A stretch of 14,129 nucleotides of DNA from assembly GCA_035542155.1 (NCBI GenBank), contig DATKLX010000082.1, positions 1 to 14,129 on the forward strand, read 5' to 3'. Made by a program: the position numbers and the translations under genes. The notes under the pieces are model-generated. The model was given only the letters and a program-made list of their open reading frames with translations, did not search any database and had not been told where the DNA came from. How positions within the stretch are numbered: the first letter of the stretch is position 1; every line of letters begins with the position of its first letter. Shown here piece after piece: positions 1 to 5,908 of the stretch. Origin of the DNA: DATKLX01 sp035542155. Its GTDB lineage: Bacteria > Chloroflexota > Anaerolineae > Anaerolineales > Anaerolineaceae.

Positions 1-121
1 TTTGCGCGCTGGCGCCAACTTGCCGGTCGATTTCTTCGATCAATCCAATTTCCTGGCAGATCCCTGTCACGATCCCCAGGTGGTCGATCCGCTCGGTTTG
101 ATAGGTAGGTTCGGGGTTCAT
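1..121 (-). CDS. Transposase N-terminus (DUF4277 / IS1634-type), cut by window edge
   Basis: Reading the minus strand from the ATG at 121-119 gives about 40 residues starting MNPEPTYQTERIDHLGIVTG and continuing with CQEIGLIEEIDRQVG. I recognise this as the start of DUF4277-containing transposases of the IS1634 type, whose first domain begins with an 'ERIDHLGIV-G-C-EIGL-E-ID' pattern. The rest, including the DDE catalytic domain, lies outside the window, so intactness cannot be judged. An in-frame TGA five codons upstream of this ATG limits the start. A run of six G directly abuts the ATG, too close for an ideal Shine-Dalgarno. The family call is from memory of the motif, not from a search. 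Confidence 0.72.
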   Translation of the reverse strand, partial: MNPEPTYQTERIDHLGIVTGICQEIGLIEEIDRQVGASAQ

Positions 122-147
122 CCCCCCAGCGTATCATTTATCCCTAT

Positions 148-172
148 ATTCCGCTATTTCTAGGTGCGGAAT
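148..172. repeat. Perfect 7-bp inverted repeat upstream of the left transposase
   Basis: ATTCCGC at 148-154 pairs with GCGGAAT at 166-172, leaving an 11-nt loop. It lies between the presumed element end and the transposase start codon. It could be part of the terminal inverted repeat or a hairpin that dampens read-in translation. The first is suggested by position only. Confidence 0.5.
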
Positions 173-340
173 GTGGGGTATAAAGTTATTTTATAAAAAA
201 AGTGGAAAATATTTAGCTGCTTTTTCTCCTCCCGCTGCGAAAAATCAAACTATGTGGATTAGACCATCTTGGATTGGAGATTCTTACCGCGAACGGCCAG
301 ACGTAATACCCCGATTTGTGCATGCTCCCCAGGCAGGCTA

Positions 341-363
341 TGCTATACTCAGTGTATGGGAGG
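341..363 (+). promoter_or_regulatory. Extended -10 promoter and Shine-Dalgarno for the rhomboid gene
   Basis: TGCTATACT at 341-349 is an extended -10 element (TGn plus TATACT, one mismatch to TATAAT). No good -35 lies 16-18 bases upstream, as is common for extended -10 promoters. Transcription would begin near 356, giving a very short leader that holds GGGAGG at 358-363, five bases before the ATG at 369. The match favours the 369 start over the longer frame that opens at 171. Confidence 0.55.
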
Positions 364-368
364 TGGTA

Positions 369-1064
369 ATGATTCCCCTGAAAGATACGATTCGTTCGGC
401 GACGTTTCCTCTGACTAACTGGATTTTTATCATTCTCAACGCTATCGTCTTCTTATATGAATTAACCCTCAGCCCGGCCAGGCTGGAGCTCTTTATCCAG
501 AACTATGGCCTGGTCCCGGCTCATGTCAACCCGCTCAACCCGGTCAGCCTGCTGCCCTTCCTGACCAGTATGTTCATCCATAGCGGGTGGTTCCATATCC
601 TAAGCAATATGTGGGTGCTGTTCATCTTCGGCGACAACGTGGAAGACCGCATGGGGTCAGGGCGTTACTTCTTCTTCTATCTGCTCAGTGGGTTTGCAGC
701 CGGGCTGCTGCAGTATTTCGTCATGCCCACCAGCGAAGTCCCATCCATCGGCGCCAGTGGAGCCATTGCCGGGGTGCTGGGCGCGTACTTCCTCTTCTAC
801 CCGCGGGCCCGGGTATTAACCCTCATTCCAATCATCATCATCCCCTGGTTCGTGGAGATTCCGGCCATCGTCTATCTTGGTTTCTGGTTTGTCTCGCAGT
901 TATTCTCCGGCCTGCTCTCGTTGGGAGCTCCGGCGGCCCAGTCAGGTGGAGTGGCCTGGTGGGCGCACGTGGGCGGTTTTCTTTTTGGGCTGATCGCCGC
1001 GCGCCTCTTCGCGATCCGCAAGCAGCCCACCCGCTGGTACCCGGACCAATATTATCCCTGGTAA
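369..1064 (+). CDS. Rhomboid family intramembrane serine protease
   Basis: A 231-residue polytopic membrane protein that should cleave transmembrane substrates within the lipid bilayer. Visible rhomboid hallmarks are the HxxxN motif (H76-N80, in HSGWFHILSNMW), the catalytic serine in GASGAIAGVLG (S130) and the partner histidine in AHVGGFLFG (H200). About six hydrophobic segments are present, and the length is typical of a bacterial core rhomboid. The frame is open back to 171, but those 66 extra residues are polar, come from A/T-rich DNA beside an IS end and look non-coding. The ATG at 369 has a strong GGGAGG ribosome site and a promoter just upstream. The tail after H200 ends in a Tyr/Pro/Trp-rich stretch. 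The next gene, a second membrane-associated serine protease, starts 28 bases downstream, so the two probably share a transcript. Substrate unknown. Confidence 0.93.
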   Translation: MIPLKDTIRSATFPLTNWIFIILNAIVFLYELTLSPARLELFIQNYGLVPAHVNPLNPVSLLPFLTSMFIHSGWFHILSNMWVLFIFGDNVEDRMGSGRYFFFYLLSGFAAGLLQYFVMPTSEVPSIGASGAIAGVLGAYFLFYPRARVLTLIPIIIIPWFVEIPAIVYLGFWFVSQLFSGLLSLGAPAAQSGGVAWWAHVGGFLFGLIAARLFAIRKQPTRWYPDQYYPW

Positions 1065-1092
1065 CCCGTTTCTCGCGCAGGAGGAACAAAAA

Positions 1093-1941
1093 ATGGATTT
1101 CTTCAATCTGGTTTGGATTTTCCTGATCCTCGCCTCTCTGGTACCCCTCATTCGCCAGCAGATGCTGAATTCGTCCCGAGTGGTCCTGCTGCGTCGCCTG
1201 GAGGAAAAACGGGGGACGCGGGTCATCGCCCTGATCCACCGCCAGGAAAGCCTCTCCATCCTGGGTTTCCCCATCGCCCGCTACATCGACATCCAGGATT
1301 CGGAGGAGGTTCTCCGCGCCATCCGGCTGACCGACCCCGAGATCCCGATCGACCTGATCCTGCACACCCCGGGCGGCCTGGTTCTGGCAGCCGAACAGAT
1401 CGCCTATGCGCTGTGCAGGCACCACGGCAAAGTGACCGTTTTCGTGCCTCATTATGCCATGTCAGGCGGAACGTTGCTTGCTCTCGCCGCGGACGAGGTC
1501 GTCATGGATCCCAATGCAGTCCTCGGCCCGGTTGACCCGCAGCTCGGGCAGTATCCGGCGGTTTCGATCCTCAAAGTCCTGGAGCAGAAGCCGCCCGCTG
1601 AAATCGACGACCAGACCTTTATCCTGGCCGACCAATCGCGTAAGGCCATCGCACAGGTCCATAACACGGTATACTCCATCGTTAAGGAGAATAACAGTGA
1701 AGAAGCCGCCACGCGCCTGGCCGATACACTCACCAGCGGCATCTGGACCCACGATTACCCGATCACTGTGCAGGAAGCCCAGGAGTTGGGCTTCAAAGTG
1801 ACGACCGAGATGCCCGCGGAAATCTATAAGCTGATGAATCTGTACCCACAGGCCAACCCAAGCCGGCCCTCGGTAACATATATCCCCATCCCCTATCCCA
1901 ACCGGCCTGCCGCCCCCGGGCGGGCGGAGCGCAAGACATAG
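1093..1941 (+). CDS. SDH-family Clp-fold membrane serine protease (SppA-like)
   Basis: A 282-residue protein of the 'serine dehydrogenase proteinase' branch of the ClpP/crotonase fold (SDH_sah type), related to signal peptide peptidase SppA. Residues 4-21 form an N-terminal membrane anchor, followed by a soluble domain. Diagnostic segments are HTPGG (91-95), the nucleophile serine in HYAMSGGTLLALAADE (S124), the NAVLGPVDPQLGQYP block (141-155) and GIWTHDYPIT (216-225). K184 in ADQSRKAIAQV is a plausible general base, by analogy with the Ser-Lys dyad of SppA; this is inferred. AGGAGG at 1079-1084 supports the ATG at 1093. It follows the rhomboid gene closely, suggesting co-expression of two membrane proteases. 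The last 30 or so residues are Pro/Arg-rich and probably unstructured. The protease activity of this family is assigned by homology. Confidence 0.9.
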   Translation: MDFFNLVWIFLILASLVPLIRQQMLNSSRVVLLRRLEEKRGTRVIALIHRQESLSILGFPIARYIDIQDSEEVLRAIRLTDPEIPIDLILHTPGGLVLAAEQIAYALCRHHGKVTVFVPHYAMSGGTLLALAADEVVMDPNAVLGPVDPQLGQYPAVSILKVLEQKPPAEIDDQTFILADQSRKAIAQVHNTVYSIVKENNSEEAATRLADTLTSGIWTHDYPITVQEAQELGFKVTTEMPAEIYKLMNLYPQANPSRPSVTYIPIPYPNRPAAPGRAERKT

Positions 1942-1989
1942 CGGCCTGCCCAGTGCCGGAGCCAGGATGTCAATCCAGAACCTGGTTCT

Positions 1990-2018
1990 TTGACAGCTTC
2001 CAGCAGCATCCACATGTT
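1990..2018 (+). promoter_or_regulatory. Possible promoter for the coiled-coil gene pair
   Basis: A perfect TTGACA at 1990-1995 lies in the 113-base gap after the protease gene. The only correctly spaced -10 (17-base spacer) is CATGTT at 2013-2018, with just three matches to TATAAT. The site is therefore weak, although its place ahead of the ATG at 2055 makes sense. Confidence 0.25.
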
Positions 2019-2054
2019 TTTTCAGCAATCAACAACCTTGAACGAGGCGCCAAT

Positions 2055-3062
2055 ATGACCAAGCTATCTTCGCCAGAACCCGATACCAATCCCACCTACG
2101 GCCAGCGCCTCCAGAGCGGCCTGCAGGTTTTCCTGCGCGGCCTGCAACGTCTGGTGATCATTATCCTGGTAGGCACCCTGATCGGCCTGGGAATCTACGC
2201 CGCGGTGCGCTGGTTCTACCCGCGCTATCTGATCCCCATTCAGACCAACACCCAGGAGCTTAATCTGCTCAAACAGCAGTTCACCGACCAGGACCAGCAG
2301 TGGAAGGACCGCATGGGCCAGCTCCAGGAAAGCGTGGCTGCCCTGGAAAGCCAGCACAGCGCCGACCGCGAAACCATTTCCGGGCTCCAGGCGCGCCTGA
2401 ATGAAGTGGACCAGTTCCAGAAGAACAGCCAGAGCCGCCTCGACCAGCTCGACCAGATCCAGGCAGACCTTGCGGCGTTGAAATCGTCCGTCGCGCAAAA
2501 CCAGTTCGATGCCCAGGCTATCAACCAGCGCCTCAGCGCGAGCGACGGTCCGTTGGCCGGGCTTGAACGCGAGGTGCTGGTGCTGAAGGGAATGGAGTTG
2601 CTCCAGCGCAGCCGCCTTTCGCTGGCTCAGAACAACGCCGGTCTGGCCAGACAGGATCTGCTGACCTTGCACGATTTGCTCACATCCCTCGAAGAGCTGG
2701 CCACTCCCGAGCAGAAGACCGCCGTAGAAAAGTTCCAGGCTCGTCTGGACCTCGCGCTGGGAAACCTGCCTGCATTTCCCGTCCTGGCCGCGCAGGACCT
2801 GGAAATTCTCTGGTCAATGGTCGGCCTCGGCCTCCCCGGAGACCCGGCCAGCCTGATCACCCCCTCTGCCCTTCCGGCTGCTGACCTGGGGGGGCTCACG
2901 CCGACCCTGACCGGAACTCCTACCCCAATCCCCACGCCCACCATTGGCTCGACCACAGGGACTCCAACGCCCCTCCCAACCTATACTCCCTTCACTCCCG
3001 TCCGCAGTACCACAGCGACGGCCACCCCCCAATTCACTCGCACCTCGACACCCACGCCCTGA
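2055..3062 (+). CDS. Single-pass membrane coiled-coil protein with Thr-Pro-rich tail
   Basis: Not assigned to a named family. This 335-residue protein has a short polar N-terminus with basic residues (inside), one membrane helix at about 33-54, a long heptad-like Gln/Leu/Asp-rich coiled coil at about 65-175, a helical domain at 176-257 and a Thr/Pro-rich low-complexity tail from about 280 to the end. By the positive-inside rule the coiled coil and tail face outward. The frame is open from 1953, but the ATG at 2055 has GAGG (2044-2047) at good spacing and the preceding residues look like untranslated leader. Its helical domain resembles that of the next gene: compare QARLDLALGNL here (228-238) with QTRLNLALNEI there, each followed by a similar A-DL-IL motif. 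The two are evidently paralogues. A structural or scaffold role at the cell surface is possible; no catalytic motif is visible. Confidence 0.85.
   Translation: MTKLSSPEPDTNPTYGQRLQSGLQVFLRGLQRLVIIILVGTLIGLGIYAAVRWFYPRYLIPIQTNTQELNLLKQQFTDQDQQWKDRMGQLQESVAALESQHSADRETISGLQARLNEVDQFQKNSQSRLDQLDQIQADLAALKSSVAQNQFDAQAINQRLSASDGPLAGLEREVLVLKGMELLQRSRLSLAQNNAGLARQDLLTLHDLLTSLEELATPEQKTAVEKFQARLDLALGNLPAFPVLAAQDLEILWSMVGLGLPGDPASLITPSALPAADLGGLTPTLTGTPTPIPTPTIGSTTGTPTPLPTYTPFTPVRSTTATATPQFTRTSTPTP
2897..3059 (+). repeat. Low-complexity Thr-Pro coding tract
   Basis: An irregular run of ACN and CCN codons that encodes the Thr-Pro-rich tail of the first coiled-coil protein. It is not an exact tandem repeat. 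Such tails are frequent in exported Chloroflexota proteins and probably form an extended, perhaps glycosylated, spacer (inference). Confidence 0.6.
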
Positions 3063-3082
3063 GTGAGACAGGAGCATCCTCC

Positions 3083-3859
3083 ATGGACAACCCTTCTATC
3101 CACCCACCTGACCAAGACCAGCCATCCCGGAGTGAAGATCTTGCCAGTGAAAATATGCCAGTGAGCCCTGCGGAAAATTCAGCCGCGGAGACCGCCAACC
3201 ATGGAGCGCCGCCGGTCGAGCCGTTTCAGGAGACGGCCGGAGAGCCCGCCCCAGCCGCGCCGGCGAAAAAGCCGCGGAGCGGGGTTCTGAACTTTTTCTT
3301 CAACCCGGATACCCGCTTTGGCCGTTTCAATCGGGCAACTCTGCGTGTTGTGGCTACAGTGGTGGGCTTGTTTGCTTTGGGGCTGCTCTCCGCCTACCTG
3401 CTCCTCTACCGTCCTGCCCAACAGGAGCTGCAACAGACAAAAGCGGATCTGGCCCGGGCCAACCAGCGGCTCGACAGCCTCCAGACCGACCTGGACCAGG
3501 CCCGGCTGGCCCAGGAGAACTCGAACAGGTCTTCCCAGGAGCTGTCTGGCCAGACTGAAATGGCCAACAACCATGTTCTGCTGCTCCAGGCAATGAATAA
3601 GGCCAACCTGGCCAGGCTAGCCCTGGCGAAAAACGATCCGGCCGGGGCCGAGCAGGCGCTCAAGGATGCCCCGGCAATCCTGCTCAAGCTCAATCCGGCG
3701 ATCAGCGCGGAGAACGGCGATCTGGCGAAATCGATCCAGACCCGGCTTAACCTGGCGCTCAATGAGATCCGCAGCGATCCAAGGACCGCCACCTCGGACC
3801 TGGGCATCCTTAATGACCAGTTCCTCGACCTGGAAAAGAAGATCACCGCTGGTCCGTAA
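3083..3859 (+). CDS. Single-pass membrane coiled-coil protein, paralogue of the upstream gene
   Basis: A 258-residue protein of unknown function, starting 20 bases after the previous stop with AGGAG at 3070-3074. Residues 1-68 are acidic and Pro/Ala-rich, probably disordered and cytoplasmic. A basic stretch (about 75-88) precedes one membrane helix at about 88-109. A coiled coil follows (about 113-160), then a helical domain (about 163-250). That domain matches the upstream protein: LLQAMNKANLARLALAKND corresponds to its KGMELLQRSRLSLAQNN region, and QTRLNLALNEI (219-229) to its QARLDLALGNL. It lacks the Thr-Pro tail and instead carries a long N-terminal disordered arm, so the pair has diverged at opposite ends. 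Co-transcription and shared architecture suggest a hetero-oligomer through the coiled coils; this is inference. Confidence 0.85.
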   Translation: MDNPSIHPPDQDQPSRSEDLASENMPVSPAENSAAETANHGAPPVEPFQETAGEPAPAAPAKKPRSGVLNFFFNPDTRFGRFNRATLRVVATVVGLFALGLLSAYLLLYRPAQQELQQTKADLARANQRLDSLQTDLDQARLAQENSNRSSQELSGQTEMANNHVLLLQAMNKANLARLALAKNDPAGAEQALKDAPAILLKLNPAISAENGDLAKSIQTRLNLALNEIRSDPRTATSDLGILNDQFLDLEKKITAGP

Positions 3860-3891
3860 CTCTCTAGTATCGATAGCCTGACCTTATCATA

Positions 3892-3907
3892 CTGGCGCCA
3901 GCGCCAG
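3892..3907. repeat. Perfect short palindrome ahead of the Rossmann-MCP gene
   Basis: CTGGCGC at 3892-3898 and GCGCCAG at 3901-3907 are separated by only CA. The core TGGCGCCA (3893-3900) is itself a palindrome. The two-base gap is too tight for a good RNA hairpin loop and no T-run follows, so a protein binding site (operator) is more likely than a terminator. A TATCAT -10-like hexamer sits just before it at 3885-3890, so a bound protein would block transcription of the next gene. Confidence 0.4.
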
Positions 3908-3923
3908 AAAGGGGATCGTGCAT

Positions 3924-4583
3924 ATGCAGCAAACGAACAAAGTGGACCAGAGCAGAAAGGTCGGTATCATCGGAGGCGGCCTGAGGGGGACACAACTATT
4001 CAATCTTTTCAATAGAAGCCTCCTGACCCGAGTCGAATATGTGATGGACAGAAACGCCTCAGCCCCTGCCCTGGCAACCGCCCGCGAAACAGGGGTAAAG
4101 GTATATACCGATCTGAATGATGCCCTTGCTCACCCCGTCGATTTAATTGTTGAAGTGACGGGTTCGGCGGAAGTAGCCCAAGCCATTCGGGAGCGGATCG
4201 ACCACCGCCGCGTGAGTATGATCTCCCACGACGTCGCTTTTGTCTTCCTGGGCGCGATCGAGGAAAACGAGCAGCGCTCGAAACAGGCGGTGATCGCCGA
4301 GGTGACCGGCATCCGCAGTGAAATGACAGGTAGCCTCTCCGGTATGCGCCAGCTCGTGGCGGATATCGAAGACATCACCGCGCAGATGAATATCCTCTCC
4401 ATCAACGCCCGCATCGAAGCCGCCCGCGTCGGCGAGCAGGGAAAGGGCTTTGCTGTGGTCGCCAGTGAGATGGGGAAATCGACCGAAGTGATCAAAGAAA
4501 CCGTCCTCCAGATCCAGCAGATCCAAAATTCAATCGAAAGCGCCGCCTCCCGCATCGACGCCTCCATCGAGCGGCTAAAGTAA
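3924..4583 (+). CDS. Rossmann (NAD-binding) domain fused to a minimal MCP signalling tip
   Basis: A 219-residue soluble protein with two unrelated halves. Residues 12-110 look like an NAD-binding Rossmann fold: VGIIGGGLRGTQLF (13-26) is the glycine-rich loop, D42 ends the second strand (favouring NAD over NADP), and DLIVEVTGSAEVA (73-85) resembles the homoserine/aspartate dehydrogenase NAD-binding family. No catalytic domain follows. Instead, residues 111-219 are helical and contain the hairpin tip of methyl-accepting chemotaxis proteins: NILSINARIEAARVGEQGKG (156-175) and FAVVASEM, the region that contacts CheA and CheW. Most of the usual MCP helices, and any membrane segment, are absent. 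The ATG at 3924 is chosen over the GTG at 3918 because AGGGGA (3910-3915) is well spaced for it. It may act as a redox or dinucleotide sensor feeding a signalling array, or as a small adaptor; the function is inferred. No che genes are in the window. Confidence 0.85.
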   Translation: MQQTNKVDQSRKVGIIGGGLRGTQLFNLFNRSLLTRVEYVMDRNASAPALATARETGVKVYTDLNDALAHPVDLIVEVTGSAEVAQAIRERIDHRRVSMISHDVAFVFLGAIEENEQRSKQAVIAEVTGIRSEMTGSLSGMRQLVADIEDITAQMNILSINARIEAARVGEQGKGFAVVASEMGKSTEVIKETVLQIQQIQNSIESAASRIDASIERLK

Positions 4584-4651
4584 ATTTGACAGTTCTCGGT
4601 TCCCGACTTCTTCCTGTTTTCCGCTCTCTGTTCTCTCGCTCATTTCCATAT

Positions 4652-4667
4652 TACAATCAGTCGCATG
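4652..4667 (+). promoter_or_regulatory. -10 element placing transcription start at the aminotransferase ATG
   Basis: TACAAT at 4652-4657 is a good -10 hexamer. Seven bases separate it from the ATG at 4665, so the expected start of transcription falls on the A of the start codon. No Shine-Dalgarno precedes the ATG. Together these suggest a leaderless mRNA. No convincing -35 is seen at the proper spacing. Confidence 0.45.
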
Positions 4668-5861
4668 ACTGCACAAAAACCACCCATCGTGCCCATGTCT
4701 TCTCCAGACCTGACTGAGGCCGAACGCCAGGCTGTTCTGGAGGTGCTGCAAACCCCTAACCTGAGCATGGGCAGCCGCATTGACGCCTTCGAACAGGCCT
4801 TCTGCGCCTATACAGGCTCGCGCTTCGCCATCGGGGTAAATTCCGGCACCGCAGGGTTGCACCTCTGCGTGCGCGCCGCCGGGATTGGCCCGGGCGACCT
4901 GGTCCTGACCACGCCCTTTTCCTTCGTTGCCTCGACCAACGTGGTCCTTTTCGAGCAGGCCCTGCCCGTCTTTGTCGACGTCGACTCACAGACCGGAAAC
5001 ATGGATCCGCTGCTGGTCAGCGAAGCAGTCCGCGATCTCATGCAGGGCGGCGGCGCCGCGCAGCGCTGGCTTCCCCGATCGGCAAAAGACCGCCCGTTAG
5101 CCTGCCTCAAGGCCATCCTGCCGGTCGACGTGTTTGGCCAGCCCGCCGATCTGCACCCGATCCGGGAAACGGCCGCGGCGTATGGCCTGCGGGTGATCGA
5201 AGATGCCTGCGAAGCCCTTGGAGCCGAATATAAAGGGTGCAAAGCGGGAACGCTGGGCGACGCCGGCGTGTTTGCCTTTTATCCTAACAAGCAGATCACC
5301 ACCGGTGAAGGTGGGATGGTGGTGACAAACGATGAAGGGGCCGCCAGCCTGATGCGCGCGCTGCGCAATCAGGGCCGCGCCCCGGGGGATACCTGGCTCT
5401 CGCACACGTACCTGGGCTACAACTACCGCCTGGACGAGATGAGCGCGGCTCTGGGCCTGGTCCAGATGGGCCGCATCGAAGAGCTGCTGCACAAGCGCGA
5501 CCAGGTGGCCCAATGGTACTCAGAGCGTCTGGCGGAGATCCCGTGGGTGGAACCGCCCTGCCTCGCTACCGAAACGACGCGGGTGAGCTGGTTTGTGTAT
5601 GTCGTTCGCCTGGAGCAGGGCGTCGACCGCCAGGCCGCCGCCCAGGCCCTGGCAGACCGGGGGATCCCGGTCCGGCCATATTTTCTGCCGATCCATCTCC
5701 AACCGTACATGGTCGAGCGCTTTGGCTACCGTGCCGGTGATTTCCCCATCACAGAAGATCTGGGCGAGCGCGGCCTGGCCCTGCCCTTCTCTGGAAAGAT
5801 GACCGAAAAACAGGTCGATCTGGTCTGCGCCGCCCTACGAGACGTCTTCGGCCAGGGATAG
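4665..5861 (+). CDS. DegT/DnrJ/EryC1/StrS family PLP-dependent aminotransferase
   Basis: A 398-residue fold-type I aminotransferase of the sugar aminotransferase family, which typically transfers an amino group from glutamate to a keto-sugar nucleotide for surface polysaccharide or glycan synthesis. Visible hallmarks are GVNSGTAGLHLCVRA (57-71), TTPFSFVAS (82-90), the PLP-contacting aspartate in VIEDACEALGAEY (D180), the Schiff-base lysine in FAFYPNKQITTGEGG (K209), and GYNYRLDEMSAALG (251-264). Length is typical. Compared with the family there is an apparent insert around 126-146, before the ILPVDVFGQPADL strand. It has no sugar-pathway neighbours here, so the substrate cannot be named. The start has no ribosome site and may be leaderless. 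Cytosolic. Confidence 0.93.
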   Translation: MTAQKPPIVPMSSPDLTEAERQAVLEVLQTPNLSMGSRIDAFEQAFCAYTGSRFAIGVNSGTAGLHLCVRAAGIGPGDLVLTTPFSFVASTNVVLFEQALPVFVDVDSQTGNMDPLLVSEAVRDLMQGGGAAQRWLPRSAKDRPLACLKAILPVDVFGQPADLHPIRETAAAYGLRVIEDACEALGAEYKGCKAGTLGDAGVFAFYPNKQITTGEGGMVVTNDEGAASLMRALRNQGRAPGDTWLSHTYLGYNYRLDEMSAALGLVQMGRIEELLHKRDQVAQWYSERLAEIPWVEPPCLATETTRVSWFVYVVRLEQGVDRQAAAQALADRGIPVRPYFLPIHLQPYMVERFGYRAGDFPITEDLGERGLALPFSGKMTEKQVDLVCAALRDVFGQG

Positions 5862-5908
5862 CCGCTTGCAAACGGCGCCTGGACGGCCAACTTATTTCCA
5901 AACCAACG

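Larger units (their letters stand above)
1..178 (-). mobile_element. End of an IS1634-like insertion sequence
   Basis: The transposase start at 121 points out of the window, so the element's upstream terminus should lie between 122 and about 180. A perfect 7-bp inverted repeat, ATTCCGC (148-154) and GCGGAAT (166-172) around an 11-nt loop, sits there and probably belongs to the terminal region. The outer boundary at about 178 is a guess, because the opposite end and the target duplication are not in the window. The stretch just outside (about 176-225) is markedly A/T-rich compared with the GC-rich genes. Confidence 0.5.

Noticed and set aside
171..368. N-terminal extension of the rhomboid frame
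   Set aside because: The extension is polar, derives from A/T-rich DNA beside an IS end, and contains the promoter. The ATG at 369 has GGGAGG and yields a standard rhomboid N-terminus.
838..1452. Long minus-strand frame across the rhomboid-protease junction
   Set aside because: It lies antisense to two well-identified genes, has no ribosome site or motif, and shows the Arg-rich composition of shadow frames.
1953..2054. N-terminal extension of the first coiled-coil protein
   Set aside because: No ribosome site at 1953, and a TTGACA promoter-like hexamer lies inside. The ATG at 2055 has GAGG at good spacing.
2897..3059. Tandem DNA repeat or CRISPR-like array
   Set aside because: Only irregular Thr/Pro codon repetition, with no constant repeat unit or spacer length; explained by the protein tail.
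3892..3907. Intrinsic terminator after the second coiled-coil gene
   Set aside because: The two-base loop is too tight and the following bases are AAAGGGG rather than a T-run.
4586..4591. TTGACA after the Rossmann-MCP gene as a -35
   Set aside because: No -10 lies 16-18 bases downstream, and the plausible -10 at 4652 is over 60 bases away.
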